DNA of 64,000 nt from UBA1660 sp964462035 (GTDB lineage: Bacteria > Myxococcota_A > Polyangia > Polyangiales > Houyiibacteriaceae), in the NCBI GenBank assembly GCA_964462035.1, contig CAYXAP010000012.1, positions 90,970 through 154,969 of the forward strand, written 5' to 3'. The first letter of the stretch is position 1. Every line of letters begins with the position of its first letter. The notes under the pieces are model-generated. The model was not told the DNA's origin and ran no database searches. It saw only the letters and a program-made list of their open reading frames with translations. Position numbers and translations under genes: made by a program. Shown here one piece after another: positions 44,512 through 52,972 of this stretch.

Positions 44512-44546
44512 AAAGCGCCCCCGGCTCGCGCTGCGCGCCGGGGGCG
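44512..44546 (-). terminator. Intrinsic terminator after ectC
   Basis: CGCCCCCGGC (44516-44525) pairs with GCCGGGGGCG (44537-44546), 10 bp, 11-nt loop. On the minus strand it is followed by CTTTCTTTCC. It lies between ectC and the symporter gene and should end most ask-ectABC transcripts. Confidence 0.7.
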
Positions 44547-44557
44547 TGTTCGTCGGT

Positions 44558-44575
44558 GCTGCCCGCGAGGGCAGC
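44558..44575 (-). repeat. Second hairpin downstream of ectC
   Basis: GCTGCCC (44558-44564) and GGGCAGC (44569-44575) form a 7-bp stem with a GCGA tetraloop (GNRA type), 9 nt after the ectC stop. GNRA-capped stems often protect mRNA 3' ends. Confidence 0.5.
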
Positions 44576-44584
44576 GGCGCGGTC

Positions 44585-44986
44585 TCAACCGATCGGGTTC
44601 CCGTCGTCGTCGAGAACCGGGTAGGCGCCGTCGGGTCCGTGCGTCTCCTTGCCGTGGAGCGGCGGGTTGAACACGCAGACCATCCGCATCTCTTCTTCGG
44701 CGCGGAGGATGTGGTCGTCGTTCTTGTCGAGCGCGTAGATGGTGCCGGCTTCGATCACGAAGGTCTCGCCGCTGTCGACGAGCTCCACCGAGCCCTTGCC
44801 CTGAATGCAGTACACCGCTTCCAGGTGGTTCTTGTAGTGGAGGTGGGTCTCGGTCCCGGCCTTGATGATCGTGTCGTGCACCGAGTAGCCCATCTGGTCA
44901 CCACGCAGCACGAGGCGGCGGCTGATCCAGGTCTTGCCCTCGGTGATTCGATGCGGCTCGAGCTCGCTGAGCTTGCGGACGATCAA
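44585..44986 (-). CDS. ectC: L-ectoine synthase
   Basis: 133-aa cupin enzyme that cyclises N-gamma-acetyl-diaminobutyrate to ectoine. Typical EctC sequence: RKLSELE...TWISRRLVLRGDQMGYSVHDT, HLHYKNHLEAVYCIQGKG (metal-binding and catalytic cupin strand), VFNPPLHGKETHGPDGAYP. The start is TTG 44986, overlapping the ectB stop (TTGA), which is the only reasonable start for a family of about 130 aa. Last biosynthetic gene of the ask-ectABC operon. Confidence 0.97.
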   Translation of the reverse strand: MIVRKLSELEPHRITEGKTWISRRLVLRGDQMGYSVHDTIIKAGTETHLHYKNHLEAVYCIQGKGSVELVDSGETFVIEAGTIYALDKNDDHILRAEEEMRMVCVFNPPLHGKETHGPDGAYPVLDDDGNPIG

Positions 44987-46293
44987 GACTGGATCTCCAC
45001 GACGGCCTCGCTCGAGGCGCTCCAGCCCTTCGACGGCGTGCGGTGCTCCTTCATGACCTTCTCGATGGCGCTCTCGAGGATGTCGAGGCCGCGCTGGAGC
45101 TCCTTCTCGCTGATGGTCAGCGCCGGGAGGAGCTTGAGGACCTCGCCGTGCGCGCCGGAGGTCTCGATGATCAACCCATTCTCGAAAGCTTCCTTGGACA
45201 CCGCGTCGGCGACCGCCGGCATCTCGTCGAAGGCGAGACCCTGGATGAGGCCACGGCCGCGGGCGACGCCGTCGAAGCGGTTGGCGAGCCCGGTGAGGCG
45301 CTCCATCACCATCTCGGCCTTGGCCTTCACGGCCTTGCTGAGCTTCTCATCGGCCCAGTACTTCTGGAGCGACGTGGTCGCGGTCACGAACGCGAGGTTG
45401 TTCCCGCGGAAGGTGCCGTTGTGCTCGCCCGGCTTCCAGTCGTCGATGCCGGGACGGATGAGCGTGAGCGCGAAGGGCAGGCCATAGCCCGAGATCGACT
45501 TCGAGAGACAGATGATGTCCGGCTGGACGTCGTAGTCCTCGAAGCTGAAGAAGGTGCCGGTACGGCCGCAGCCGACCTGGATGTCGTCGATGATCAGCAG
45601 CGAGCCATGACGCTTGGCGATCTTCTGCAGTCGCTCGAGCCACGCGCGGCTGGCGACGTTCACGCCGCCTTCGCCCTGGATGGTCTCCACGATGAACGCC
45701 GCGGGCGCGTCGATGCCGCTCGACGGATCGGCGAGGACCGCCTCCATGTAGTCGAGGGTGTTGGTGTCGTCACCCATGTAGCCGTCGAAGGGCAGGCGGG
45801 TGACCCCGTGCAGGTCCATGCCCGCGCCGTTGCGCTTGCTCTCGTTGCCGGTGAGCGCGAGCGAGCCGAGGGTCATCCCGTGGAAAGCGTTCGTGAACGC
45901 GACGATGGTGGTGCGTTCGGTGACCTTGCGGGCGAGCTTGATCGCGGCTTCGACGGCGTTGGTGCCCGTCGGACCCGGGAACATCACCTTGAAGTCCATC
46001 TCGCGAGGCTTGAGGATCAGCTCGTCGAAGGTCTTGAGGAACTCGATCTTGGCCGACGTGGCCATGTCGAGGCCGTGCGTGACGCCCATGCTACCGAGGT
46101 AGGCGATGAGCGCGTCGCGGAGCTCCGGCTCGTTGTGGCCGTAGTTCAGCGCGCCGGCACCGGCGAAGAAGTCGATGTACTCGGTGCCCTTCTCGTCGGT
46201 GAGGATCGAGCCCTCTGCCTTGGTGAAGACGGTGGGGAAGGAACGAACGTAGCTGCGTACCTCGGACTCGAGGCGGTCGATGGTCTTGGTCAA
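44983..46293 (-). CDS. ectB: Diaminobutyrate-2-oxoglutarate transaminase
   Basis: 436-aa class III PLP aminotransferase converting aspartate-semialdehyde to L-2,4-diaminobutyrate. DIQVGCGRTGTFFSFE and ICLSKSISGYGLPFAL (PLP Lys) are diagnostic, as are FFAGAGALNYGHNEP and FPGPTGTNAVEAAIKLARK for EctB. TTG 46293 overlaps the ectA stop (TTGA), with GGAGAGAG seven nt upstream. First dedicated transamination of ectoine synthesis. Confidence 0.97.
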   Translation of the reverse strand: MTKTIDRLESEVRSYVRSFPTVFTKAEGSILTDEKGTEYIDFFAGAGALNYGHNEPELRDALIAYLGSMGVTHGLDMATSAKIEFLKTFDELILKPREMDFKVMFPGPTGTNAVEAAIKLARKVTERTTIVAFTNAFHGMTLGSLALTGNESKRNGAGMDLHGVTRLPFDGYMGDDTNTLDYMEAVLADPSSGIDAPAAFIVETIQGEGGVNVASRAWLERLQKIAKRHGSLLIIDDIQVGCGRTGTFFSFEDYDVQPDIICLSKSISGYGLPFALTLIRPGIDDWKPGEHNGTFRGNNLAFVTATTSLQKYWADEKLSKAVKAKAEMVMERLTGLANRFDGVARGRGLIQGLAFDEMPAVADAVSKEAFENGLIIETSGAHGEVLKLLPALTISEKELQRGLDILESAIEKVMKEHRTPSKGWSASSEAVVEIQS

Positions 46294-46805
46294 GGCTCTC
46301 TCCGTAGTGGGCCGATGCGGTGGAGGTCCTCGGGAGGGTGTTCCGCGGGACCGAAGTGTTCTGGGGTGAACCCGGGGCTGACATCACAGGGGACGTCCTG
46401 CTCTCGGGCAAAAGCGCGAAAGAGCCGACATGACGGCTCGTTGCCAGGATCGACGGTCGCTTCGAGGAAGCGGACATCGGCATTGGCGGGGCGCTCTACC
46501 AATGCATGTAGCATACGTTTGGCGAGACCCTGGCCTCGGGCGTCCTCACGCACGCCGATCTGCCAGACGAAGATGGCTTCGGGGTGCGAAGGCGGCCGGT
46601 ACGCGGCGACGCAGCCGACGACCTCGCCGTTCTGCTCTGCGAGGAGGCAGTTGCCGGCGAAGTGAGTCGACAGGAGCAGGTACGCATAGCGTGTGTTCGG
46701 CTCGAGGACCTTGCTGTCCTTCACGAGCTGGTACATCGCCGATCCGTCGTCGACGGTGGGTGAGCGAAAGGTCAGCTCCGGCGCCTTCTCGGCGGCCGCC
46801 GTCAC
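46290..46805 (-). CDS. ectA: L-2,4-diaminobutyrate acetyltransferase
   Basis: 171-aa GNAT acetyltransferase producing N-gamma-acetyl-diaminobutyrate. TFRSPTVDDGSAMYQLVKDS and the acetyl-CoA loop IGVREDARGQGLAKRML with HYVDATVDPGNEPS-like FLEATVDPGNEPSCRLF are typical of EctA. GTG 46805 overlaps the ask stop (GTGA); a longer frame reaches 46889 inside ask but is unlikely because EctA proteins are 160-190 aa. Confidence 0.95.
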   Translation of the reverse strand: MTAAAEKAPELTFRSPTVDDGSAMYQLVKDSKVLEPNTRYAYLLLSTHFAGNCLLAEQNGEVVGCVAAYRPPSHPEAIFVWQIGVREDARGQGLAKRMLHALVERPANADVRFLEATVDPGNEPSCRLFRAFAREQDVPCDVSPGFTPEHFGPAEHPPEDLHRIGPLRREP

Positions 46806-48280
46806 GCTCGTGCTCGCTGGGGCTGAGACGCGCGGCGGGCGCGCGGCTTGGTCGCGTTGAGCTCGGCCCACGTGCGACCGAGGCGGCACGGCGACTCGCT
46901 CGGACGCGCGAAGAGCGCTTCGTGCATGCGCACGGAGAGATCGTCGGCGACGGTCGCGTCGAGCACGTAGCTCAGGTGGGTGTCGTCGGCGGCGTGGCTC
47001 ACGAGGTGGACCTCCGGCTCGCCGAGGAGCTTCATCACGCCAGCGATGCGCGGGAGCTCGTCGTTGATGCCGCTACCGACGACGCTCAGACAGGTCACGT
47101 CCTCCACGAGCTCCGGGTCGCAGAGCTCGGCGAGGTCTCGAAGGAGGGCGGGGAGTTGGTCGCTCGCGCCCGGGTCGGCGCCGAGATCGATGGTCGCTCG
47201 GATCTCGGACGGCGAGCTCGAGATGAGGTCCATCGAGAGGCCGTGCTCGTGGAAGCAAGCGGAGACCTCGGCCATGAAGCCGACCGGCTGCCAGCGGCGA
47301 TCGCGGCACATCTTCACGAGGCAGAGGTTCTTCCGGGTAGTGACCGCCTTGATTCCGGGCTGACTCGCCGATGCGGCACCGATGAGCGTGCCTTCGACCT
47401 CCGGGCGGTCGGTCCAACGGATACCGAGCGGGATGCCGGCGGCGCGCACGGGTCCGAGGCAGCGCGGGTGCAGGACCTTTGCGCCGAGCGCGCCGAGCAC
47501 GGCGGCCTCGTCGTAGCTGGCTTCGGGGACGAGCCGTGAGCTGTCGGTCTTGCGAGGGTCGATCGTGAAGAGACCAGGGACGTCGGTCCAGATCTCGAGG
47601 CGCTTCGCGGAGAGCGAGGCTGCCAGATAGGCCGCCGAGGTGTCGGAGCCACCGCGTCCGAGGAGGACGGTCTCGCCCTCGTCGTTGTGAGCGATGAAGC
47701 CCTGGGTGACGCTGACCTCTGCACCGCTGGCGTGTAGCCGCGCCTGCGCCTCGGCGTTGGCCTCGTGACCGCAGCGGGCGGAGAGGTAGCGCTGCGATTC
47801 GTTCGCGTGGGCGTCTTCCTCCGCGCGCAGGATCGTGCGCGCGTCGAGCCACTCGGCGCGGATGCCGACGCGCCGCAGGTACGCGGCGCCGAGCGCGGTG
47901 CTCATGAGCTCGCCACGCGAGAGGACGCGAGCGCGCCACGCGGGGCTCGGGTCGGTGGTCGAGGCGAGCTCGGTCAGCTGGGCGAGGCGGTCGCCGAGGA
48001 TCGCCTCGGCGTCCAGTCCGAGCGCGCGGGCGAGCTCGACGTGCTTGGTCCAGATCCGCTGGAGCACGCCGGTCGGGGAAGCGCCGCTCTCGACGGCAGC
48101 GACCAGAGCCTCGAGCTCGTTGGTCACGCCGGAGAGCGCCGAGCACACGAGGACGGGGTGCTCCCCGCGCTGGATGTGCGCTCGGACGGTGCGGGCGATC
48201 TGTTCCCAGCGGTGCGGGCGAGCGACGCTCGTGCCGCCGAACTTGAGGACGAAGAAGGGAGTTTTGTGATGTTCAGTCAA
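46802..48280 (-). CDS. ask: Aspartate kinase, ectoine-specific type
   Basis: 492-aa kinase phosphorylating aspartate, feeding aspartate-semialdehyde to EctB. The N-terminal catalytic domain has KFGGTSV, ALSGVTNELEAL, GRGGSDTSAAYLA and SYDEAAVLGALGAKVLHPR; two ACT domains follow. Fused-in-operon ask genes mark ectoine loci and are thought to escape normal lysine/threonine feedback. Start is uncertain: TTG 48280 is favoured because the predicted transcript begins near 48322 and GGTGGA lies 11 nt upstream; GTG 48295 and TTG 48319 are alternatives. First gene of ask-ectABC. Confidence 0.92.
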   Translation of the reverse strand: MTEHHKTPFFVLKFGGTSVARPHRWEQIARTVRAHIQRGEHPVLVCSALSGVTNELEALVAAVESGASPTGVLQRIWTKHVELARALGLDAEAILGDRLAQLTELASTTDPSPAWRARVLSRGELMSTALGAAYLRRVGIRAEWLDARTILRAEEDAHANESQRYLSARCGHEANAEAQARLHASGAEVSVTQGFIAHNDEGETVLLGRGGSDTSAAYLAASLSAKRLEIWTDVPGLFTIDPRKTDSSRLVPEASYDEAAVLGALGAKVLHPRCLGPVRAAGIPLGIRWTDRPEVEGTLIGAASASQPGIKAVTTRKNLCLVKMCRDRRWQPVGFMAEVSACFHEHGLSMDLISSSPSEIRATIDLGADPGASDQLPALLRDLAELCDPELVEDVTCLSVVGSGINDELPRIAGVMKLLGEPEVHLVSHAADDTHLSYVLDATVADDLSVRMHEALFARPSESPCRLGRTWAELNATKPRARRASQPQRARA

Positions 48281-48297
48281 AACGAAAGTATCCACCA

Positions 48298-48314
48298 ACA
48301 GCAATCGTTGCTGT
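48298..48314. promoter_or_regulatory. 17-bp palindrome in the ask leader (candidate operator)
   Basis: ACAGCAA-TCG-TTGCTGT is a perfect 7-3-7 inverted repeat just downstream of the predicted transcription start of ask, overlapped by a second small palindrome TTGC-TGTA-GCAA (48308-48319). Position and symmetry suit a dimeric repressor such as the nearby MarR protein. Confidence 0.6.
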
Positions 48315-48328
48315 AGCAATGGTTGTCG

Positions 48329-48357
48329 TACATAGGACGCGATCCCGGGGTGGTCAA
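48329..48357 (-). promoter_or_regulatory. Predicted sigma-70-like promoter of ask-ectABC
   Basis: On the minus strand TTGACC (48357-48352) and TATGTA (48334-48329) are separated by exactly 17 bp; transcription would start near 48322, placing the palindrome at 48298-48314 in the early transcribed region. Confidence 0.55.
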
Positions 48358-48593
48358 GGGTGCGATGGAAACAGAACGGAAAAGAAGGGGGACCACTGTG
48401 AGACGCACCACGCTCCGGGGTCCAATCCCTGCAAAACAGGCTTGAACGTCACTCGCGAGGCTCGTTCGAACCGATCGTGATCGCCTGTCGCGGCCCTGGT
48501 GAGACGTCCTGTTTCGGGGACGCTTGGTCAACGGTCCTAACCCAGGCTGTTCCGGAAACGCGTGTCACCTAATCATTGGGGTATCATCGCTCG
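48358..48593. other. Intergenic region upstream of ask and the membrane-protein gene
   Basis: Divergent spacer with no plausible gene; an 84-codon minus frame has no ribosome site and atypical composition. It is less GC-rich than the rest, and contains near 48582 the TATCAT box for the rightward gene. No tRNA fold: a segment resembling a T-arm (GGGGTCCAATCCC, about 48418) lacks other arms. Confidence 0.5.
48582..48593 (+). promoter_or_regulatory. TATCAT -10 box, leaderless start
   Basis: TATCAT (48582-48587) is 6 nt from ATG 48594, so the transcript would begin at the start codon. No clear -35 box. Confidence 0.45.
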
Positions 48594-50354
48594 ATGGAAC
48601 GGCTCCGCGGTCGGGTCCTCGGGGAGGGCCTCTGGGTCTCGGCTTCACTCGGGGTCGGCGACGAGACGCTCGACCATCGGTCGAAGCCGACCCCTTTCGA
48701 GCTCGAGCTGGACGACGGGACCGTGGTCGAGGTCGACCAGCGAGGGGCGGCGCTCGGACCCTCGAGCAAGGCACGAGACCAGTGGGAAGACCTTCGGGAC
48801 GATCCTCGGGCGGAGCCCTTCCACGATCGCGCGCCGGGGCCCCACGTGAAGGTGAGCCTCGAGGGGACGGCCCTGCGCGGCGGCGATCGGGTGATCATCG
48901 ACGCCGAGGTCGAGCGCCGCCCGGCCACCGAGGGCTATCGGGGCTCCGACGGGACGATCATCACGTCGGCTCGCGCGATCCGGATTGGTGTCGGTGAGGG
49001 TGCGGAGGCGTGGCTCGACGAGCGGGCCGCCGAGCGCGAGGTCATCGACGACGACGAGCGACCGGCCGCGACGCCAGAAGAGAAGACGCCAGCATCGCTT
49101 CCCGTGCGCGGCGCGCTCGTCGGGCTGGCGGTCGGCCTGAGCGCCACGTCCGCCGCGCTCGCGACCTGGCTCCTCGCGCTGGGCTGGAACGCGACGCGAT
49201 TCTTGGTGCTCGGGCTGGGCTTGCAGCTCGCCATCACCTCCGTCTTCAAGCTGGCGAGGCGTCGGGCATTGCCGTGGATGGTGGAGGTGGGCACCAGCGA
49301 CGAGGGCGTGGGTCTCCTATGGGCCAACACCGGCGGCTTCGCGACCCTCGCGGCCGGGTGGAGCGTGGTGCTCTTCGCCTGGATGGGGGTCGCCATCGAG
49401 GCGGCCTCCTATGCGGTCGGTGCCCTGATCCTGGTCGGCTTCTCGGCGTGGGTCCTGGCCTTCGTTCTCTTCTGGACCAAACGGAAGGACGCCCGCGCGC
49501 TGAAGGTCCTGCTCCGGGCCAAGGAGGGCGGCGGCGATGGTTGGGGCCGCCGAGAGGGCACCCTGATTCGCGGCGCCCTGCGGTGGGACCGGACGCACCA
49601 GCTGGACTCGAGCACGTCGACCGAGACCTACACCGACAGCGATGGCCGGCAGCAGACTCGCCAGGTGACGCGCACCTGGTACGACTACCAGCAGACCATC
49701 GGCGGCGGCCCGCTGGTGTTGCGAGTGGGCGACGGGGAGATCACCGTCCGATCGAACGGCGGGCTCTGGGGCTCTGCTCACTTCGAAGTCGATGGCCTCA
49801 CCTTGAAGGTGCGCGCGGCGGAGGGGGACTCGGTCGCGGTGGTCGGTCGCTTCGACGGAGACTCGGTGAAGAAGGGCGGCCCCGAGTCGCTCTTCCTCTT
49901 CACCGCGCGCGGGGAGTCGGCGACTTCGGTCGCGCGTCGGGCGATGCTCATGCATCGGCTCGCCATCACGTCGTTGGTGTTGCTCGGAGCGCTCGCCGCG
50001 ACGGTGGGCTGGATCAACCCGGTGCAGGATCATGTGCGGCTCGCGGGGGAGGTCGTGACTTCGGCGGACCCGGACATCGCGATCGGGGATCGCTGCAGCA
50101 TCGACATCGGCTACCGCCCATCCGGGGAGTTCCGGACCCAGCCGCACCGTTGTCAGGTGAGCGTCAGCTGTGGCGGCAAGCAGGTCTATGGGGGTTGGAG
50201 CCCGATGGGCATGGGGTACTTCGACTGCAACGTCGACGAGCTCACCGGCAGTGACTCGGGGGCCGACGACGAAGACGGAGCGATCGATCTGCAGCGCGAC
50301 CGGGGCGGCGCCGACCATGGCGACGGACGGGTGCTCTTTCGGTTCCTGCGATGA
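48594..50354 (+). CDS. Unfamiliar multi-domain membrane protein (586 aa)
   Basis: I do not recognise a family. The N-terminal 150 residues are a beta-rich domain with an OB/GIDE-like look (RVLGEGLWVSASLGVG; VKVSLEGTALRGGDRVIIDAEVE; SARAIRIGVG), then four hydrophobic helices (about 170-300), a second beta-rich cytosolic domain (about 320-450) containing a Thr/Ser/Gln-rich loop, one more membrane helix (about 465-485) and a C-terminal extracytoplasmic domain with three Cys (CSIDIGYRPSG, CQVSVSCGGK). ATG 48594 fits the leaderless box. Overlaps the next lipoprotein gene by ATGA. Confidence 0.75.
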   Translation: MERLRGRVLGEGLWVSASLGVGDETLDHRSKPTPFELELDDGTVVEVDQRGAALGPSSKARDQWEDLRDDPRAEPFHDRAPGPHVKVSLEGTALRGGDRVIIDAEVERRPATEGYRGSDGTIITSARAIRIGVGEGAEAWLDERAAEREVIDDDERPAATPEEKTPASLPVRGALVGLAVGLSATSAALATWLLALGWNATRFLVLGLGLQLAITSVFKLARRRALPWMVEVGTSDEGVGLLWANTGGFATLAAGWSVVLFAWMGVAIEAASYAVGALILVGFSAWVLAFVLFWTKRKDARALKVLLRAKEGGGDGWGRREGTLIRGALRWDRTHQLDSSTSTETYTDSDGRQQTRQVTRTWYDYQQTIGGGPLVLRVGDGEITVRSNGGLWGSAHFEVDGLTLKVRAAEGDSVAVVGRFDGDSVKKGGPESLFLFTARGESATSVARRAMLMHRLAITSLVLLGALAATVGWINPVQDHVRLAGEVVTSADPDIAIGDRCSIDIGYRPSGEFRTQPHRCQVSVSCGGKQVYGGWSPMGMGYFDCNVDELTGSDSGADDEDGAIDLQRDRGGADHGDGRVLFRFLR

Positions 50355-51115
50355 GGTGGCTCTTCGCACCTCTGTTGCTCGTGCTCGCCTGCGACGAGCC
50401 CGAGCCAGAGCCGACCGGGCCTCCGAGCGACACCCGGGCCATCGGCTGGTTGGAGCTCCAGGATCCAGGCGCCGCGCCGCGCCGCCAGCCCCGCATCGCG
50501 TTCGAGGTCGATCGCGAGGAGCGCGCCACGCTCGTCTTCGACAGCGTCTTCGAGCCCGCGGGTCATCCGCGCGTCGAGGAGCAGCTGGAGCTTGAGCTCG
50601 CGTTGACCTACGAAGACTCTTCGCGCGTTCGCGTCGAGGTCCGCGACGCACGAACGACGGCCGGCGACATCCCCGCCATCGGCACCACCGTGGGCACGAC
50701 CGCTCGGGTGGTCTTCCACCCGACCGGTGCCACCGAGGAGCCTGCCGTCTCTCCCCCCGCCGGAGCGAACGCTCGTGCCGCCACCTACGTTCGCGGCGCG
50801 CTCGCTCAGGTCCTGCCGGCGCTGGTGCCTGCGTTTCCCGACCGGGCCATCGGGGAGGGCGCCCGCTGGGGCGGTGAGGGGTTGAGCTTCCGCCTGGTCT
50901 CGGATGATGGCGAGCGACTGGTCATCGAGCGTCGCACGGGGCTGGACCGGGAAGAGCACCTGCCCGATGGCCGGTCGATCGAGGCCTCCGAAGAGCAGGT
51001 CTACCGGATCGATGCCCGGCTCGACCGGGTCGCTCGCTCCGTCGAGGCCGAGCTGCTGACCCGCGGCGACGATGGCACGCGAAGGGAGACCGACCTGCGC
51101 TTCCGGGTTCGCTGA
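50351..51115 (+). CDS. DUF6263-like lipoprotein (254 aa)
   Basis: Lipoprotein signal (APLLLVLAC) and a beta-rich mature domain with LVFDSVFEPAGHPRVEEQLEL, VLPALVPAFPDRAIGEGARWG and a final strand LRFRVR, the layout of large periplasmic lipid- or hydrophobe-binding lipoproteins. Translationally coupled to the preceding membrane protein, so they probably act together at the envelope. Ends 47 nt before the molybdate regulator; whether the mod genes are read through is unclear. Confidence 0.7.
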   Translation: MRWLFAPLLLVLACDEPEPEPTGPPSDTRAIGWLELQDPGAAPRRQPRIAFEVDREERATLVFDSVFEPAGHPRVEEQLELELALTYEDSSRVRVEVRDARTTAGDIPAIGTTVGTTARVVFHPTGATEEPAVSPPAGANARAATYVRGALAQVLPALVPAFPDRAIGEGARWGGEGLSFRLVSDDGERLVIERRTGLDREEHLPDGRSIEASEEQVYRIDARLDRVARSVEAELLTRGDDGTRRETDLRFRVR

Positions 51116-51135
51116 CGTCGTCTCGGCTTTACGTG

Positions 51136-51155
51136 ATGTAGCGTCTGGGTTACAT
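51136..51155 (+). promoter_or_regulatory. ATGTA-N10-TACAT inverted repeat upstream of mod genes
   Basis: ATGTA (51136-51140) and TACAT (51151-51155), inside the longer near-repeat TGATGTAGC/GTTACATA, lie 8 bp before the GTG of the molybdate regulator. A candidate autoregulatory site for the XRE-type protein or a ModE-like site. Confidence 0.4.
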
Positions 51156-51162
51156 ACCTTGG

Positions 51163-52221
51163 GTGATCCTCTGCTCCGTTCGGCAGCGCCGCTCCGCGCT
51201 CGGGCTATCGCAGGCCGCGCTCGCCGAGCGAGTGGGCGTGTCCCGGCAGGCGCTGAGCGCCATCGAGGCCGGGCGGCAGGTGCCCTCCACCACGCTGGCG
51301 TTGGCGCTGGCGCGGGCGCTGCGTGCGTCGGTCGACGAGCTCTTCCGGCTGGCCGACGGCGCGCACGTCGAGGTGCGGACGGCCGGGCGGCTGGGGCCCG
51401 GCGAGCGCGTCGTGGTCGGGCGGGTGGGCGATGGGCTGGTGGCCCACGCACGGAAGGACCTCTCGCGAGCGGCCGATGGCGTCGTCGTCGAGGCCGGCGA
51501 GGGCCGCGCGACCGTCGAGTTGCTCACCGATCCGCAGACGCTCGACGCGCGGATGTTGGTGGCGGGCTGCGCGCCACTGCTGGGCGTGCTCTCCGAACGA
51601 GTCACGAGCCGAGAGAGCAGCGCCGTGTGGATTGGCGCGAGCAGCGGCGAGGCCCTCTCGCTGCTCGAGCATGGGCTGGTTCACGCGGCAGGCATCCACT
51701 GGTCGGCGGAGCTGGAGGTGCACGCGGCGGCGGCCCGTGCCGCGCTGGGGTCGCAGCGAGTGACCCTCGTGCACCTGGCGCGCTGGACCCAAGGCCTGGT
51801 AGTCGCTCCGACCAACCCGCTCGGCATCCGAGTCGGACCCGAGCTCGCCCGGCCGGAGCTCCGCGTGGTTCGACGAGACCCGAGCGCAGCGGCCCAACGT
51901 CTGCTCGAGGGCATCCAGCCAAACGTCAGCACCTCCGGCCCGGTCGCGGCCGACCACCGCGAGGTCGCCCGGCTCGTACGGTGGGGCGTGGCCGACGTCG
52001 GGGTCGCGATCGAAGGAGCCGCCATCGCGGAGGCGCTCACCTTCCTGCCCATCACCGAGGAGCGTTTCGATCTCGTGGTGCCCAGCGACCGGCTCGAGCT
52101 CCCCTCGGTCGCGCGGCTGGTGGACACGCTCGGCCGTCAGCCCTTCCGCACCGAGGCGCGAGGGTTGCCGGGCTACGATCTCTCCAGCTGCGGCGAGCTG
52201 GTCGCGGTCGAGGCCGCCTGA
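51163..52221 (+). CDS. XRE-type regulator with molybdate-binding-like domain (352 aa)
   Basis: N-terminal helix-turn-helix of the XRE family (about 5-60: LGLSQAALAERVGVSRQALSAIEAG) joined to a periplasmic-binding-protein-like domain (about 70-350) of the LysR-substrate/PBP_like kind (VAGCAPLLGVLSERV, WIGASSGEALSLLEHGLVHAAG, ADVGVAIEGAAIAEALTFLPI). Such XRE-PBP fusions head mod operons and respond to molybdate/tungstate. GTG 51163. Directly followed by modABC (4 bp to modA). Confidence 0.88.
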   Translation: MILCSVRQRRSALGLSQAALAERVGVSRQALSAIEAGRQVPSTTLALALARALRASVDELFRLADGAHVEVRTAGRLGPGERVVVGRVGDGLVAHARKDLSRAADGVVVEAGEGRATVELLTDPQTLDARMLVAGCAPLLGVLSERVTSRESSAVWIGASSGEALSLLEHGLVHAAGIHWSAELEVHAAAARAALGSQRVTLVHLARWTQGLVVAPTNPLGIRVGPELARPELRVVRRDPSAAAQRLLEGIQPNVSTSGPVAADHREVARLVRWGVADVGVAIEGAAIAEALTFLPITEERFDLVVPSDRLELPSVARLVDTLGRQPFRTEARGLPGYDLSSCGELVAVEAA

Positions 52222-52225
52222 GCTC

Positions 52226-52972
52226 GTGCGTGTCGCTCTCGTGGTTCTTCTGGCGCTCGGTTGCTCGGAGTCGACCGAGCGCGAGCCCCTCCTGGTCTTC
52301 GCCGCGTCGTCGTTGACCGATGCCTTCGAAGAGCTGGAGCGCGCCTACGAGGCCGCACACCCGACCGTCGACGTGCAATCGGCCTTCGCGGGGAGTCAGG
52401 TCCTCCGGCTGCAAATCGAGCATGGGGCTCCAGCGGACGTGTTCGCGTCAGCCGACCCGATGCACGTCGAAGCGCTCGTCGAGTCCCATCACGCCGAGGG
52501 AGCGCAGACCTTCGCCCACAACGAGCTGGCGTTGATCGTCCCGCGCCGGGCCGGCGCGATCGACGACTTCGCGCAGCTCGATCGAGCGAGCCGAATCGTG
52601 GTCGGCACGCCGAACGTTCCCGTAGGGCGTTACACCCAGCAGCTGCTCGAGCGCACGCGAGCGACCCACGGCGAAGCGTTCATCTCGGCCGTCCGTGGTG
52701 CCATCGTCTCCGAGGAGTCGAACGTCCGGCTGGTGCGCGCCAAAGTCGAGCTGGGTGAGGCGGACGCGGCCTTCGTCTATCGCACCGACGTGAGCGAGGG
52801 CGTTCGAGCCGTGTCCATCCCGGACGAGCTTCGCGTCAGCGCCGACTACCCGATCGCGCTGCTCCGAGGGAGCGAGCACCCCGAAGCGGCGCGCACCTTC
52901 GTCGACTTCGTCCGGGGTCCCGACGGGCGCGCCATCCTCGAGCGTCGAGGCTTCCGTGTGGAGGCACCATGA
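52226..52972 (+). CDS. modA: Molybdate ABC transporter substrate-binding lipoprotein
   Basis: 248-aa binding protein; GTG 52226, lipoprotein signal (VVLLALGC). LLVFAASSLTDAFEEL (Ser ligands of molybdate), FAGSQVLRLQIEHGAPADVFASAD and GEADAAFVYRTDV are typical ModA motifs. Captures MoO4/WO4 at the outer face for ModBC. Overlaps modB by 4 nt. Confidence 0.93.
   Translation: MRVALVVLLALGCSESTEREPLLVFAASSLTDAFEELERAYEAAHPTVDVQSAFAGSQVLRLQIEHGAPADVFASADPMHVEALVESHHAEGAQTFAHNELALIVPRRAGAIDDFAQLDRASRIVVGTPNVPVGRYTQQLLERTRATHGEAFISAVRGAIVSEESNVRLVRAKVELGEADAAFVYRTDVSEGVRAVSIPDELRVSADYPIALLRGSEHPEAARTFVDFVRGPDGRAILERRGFRVEAP

Noticed and set aside
48405..48440. T-arm-like GGGGTCCAATCCC in the ask upstream region
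   Set aside because: No acceptor, D or anticodon stems can be drawn around it; not a tRNA.
48277..48531. 84-codon minus-strand frame in the ask upstream region
   Set aside because: Overlaps the predicted promoter and palindrome, lacks a ribosome site and known motifs.
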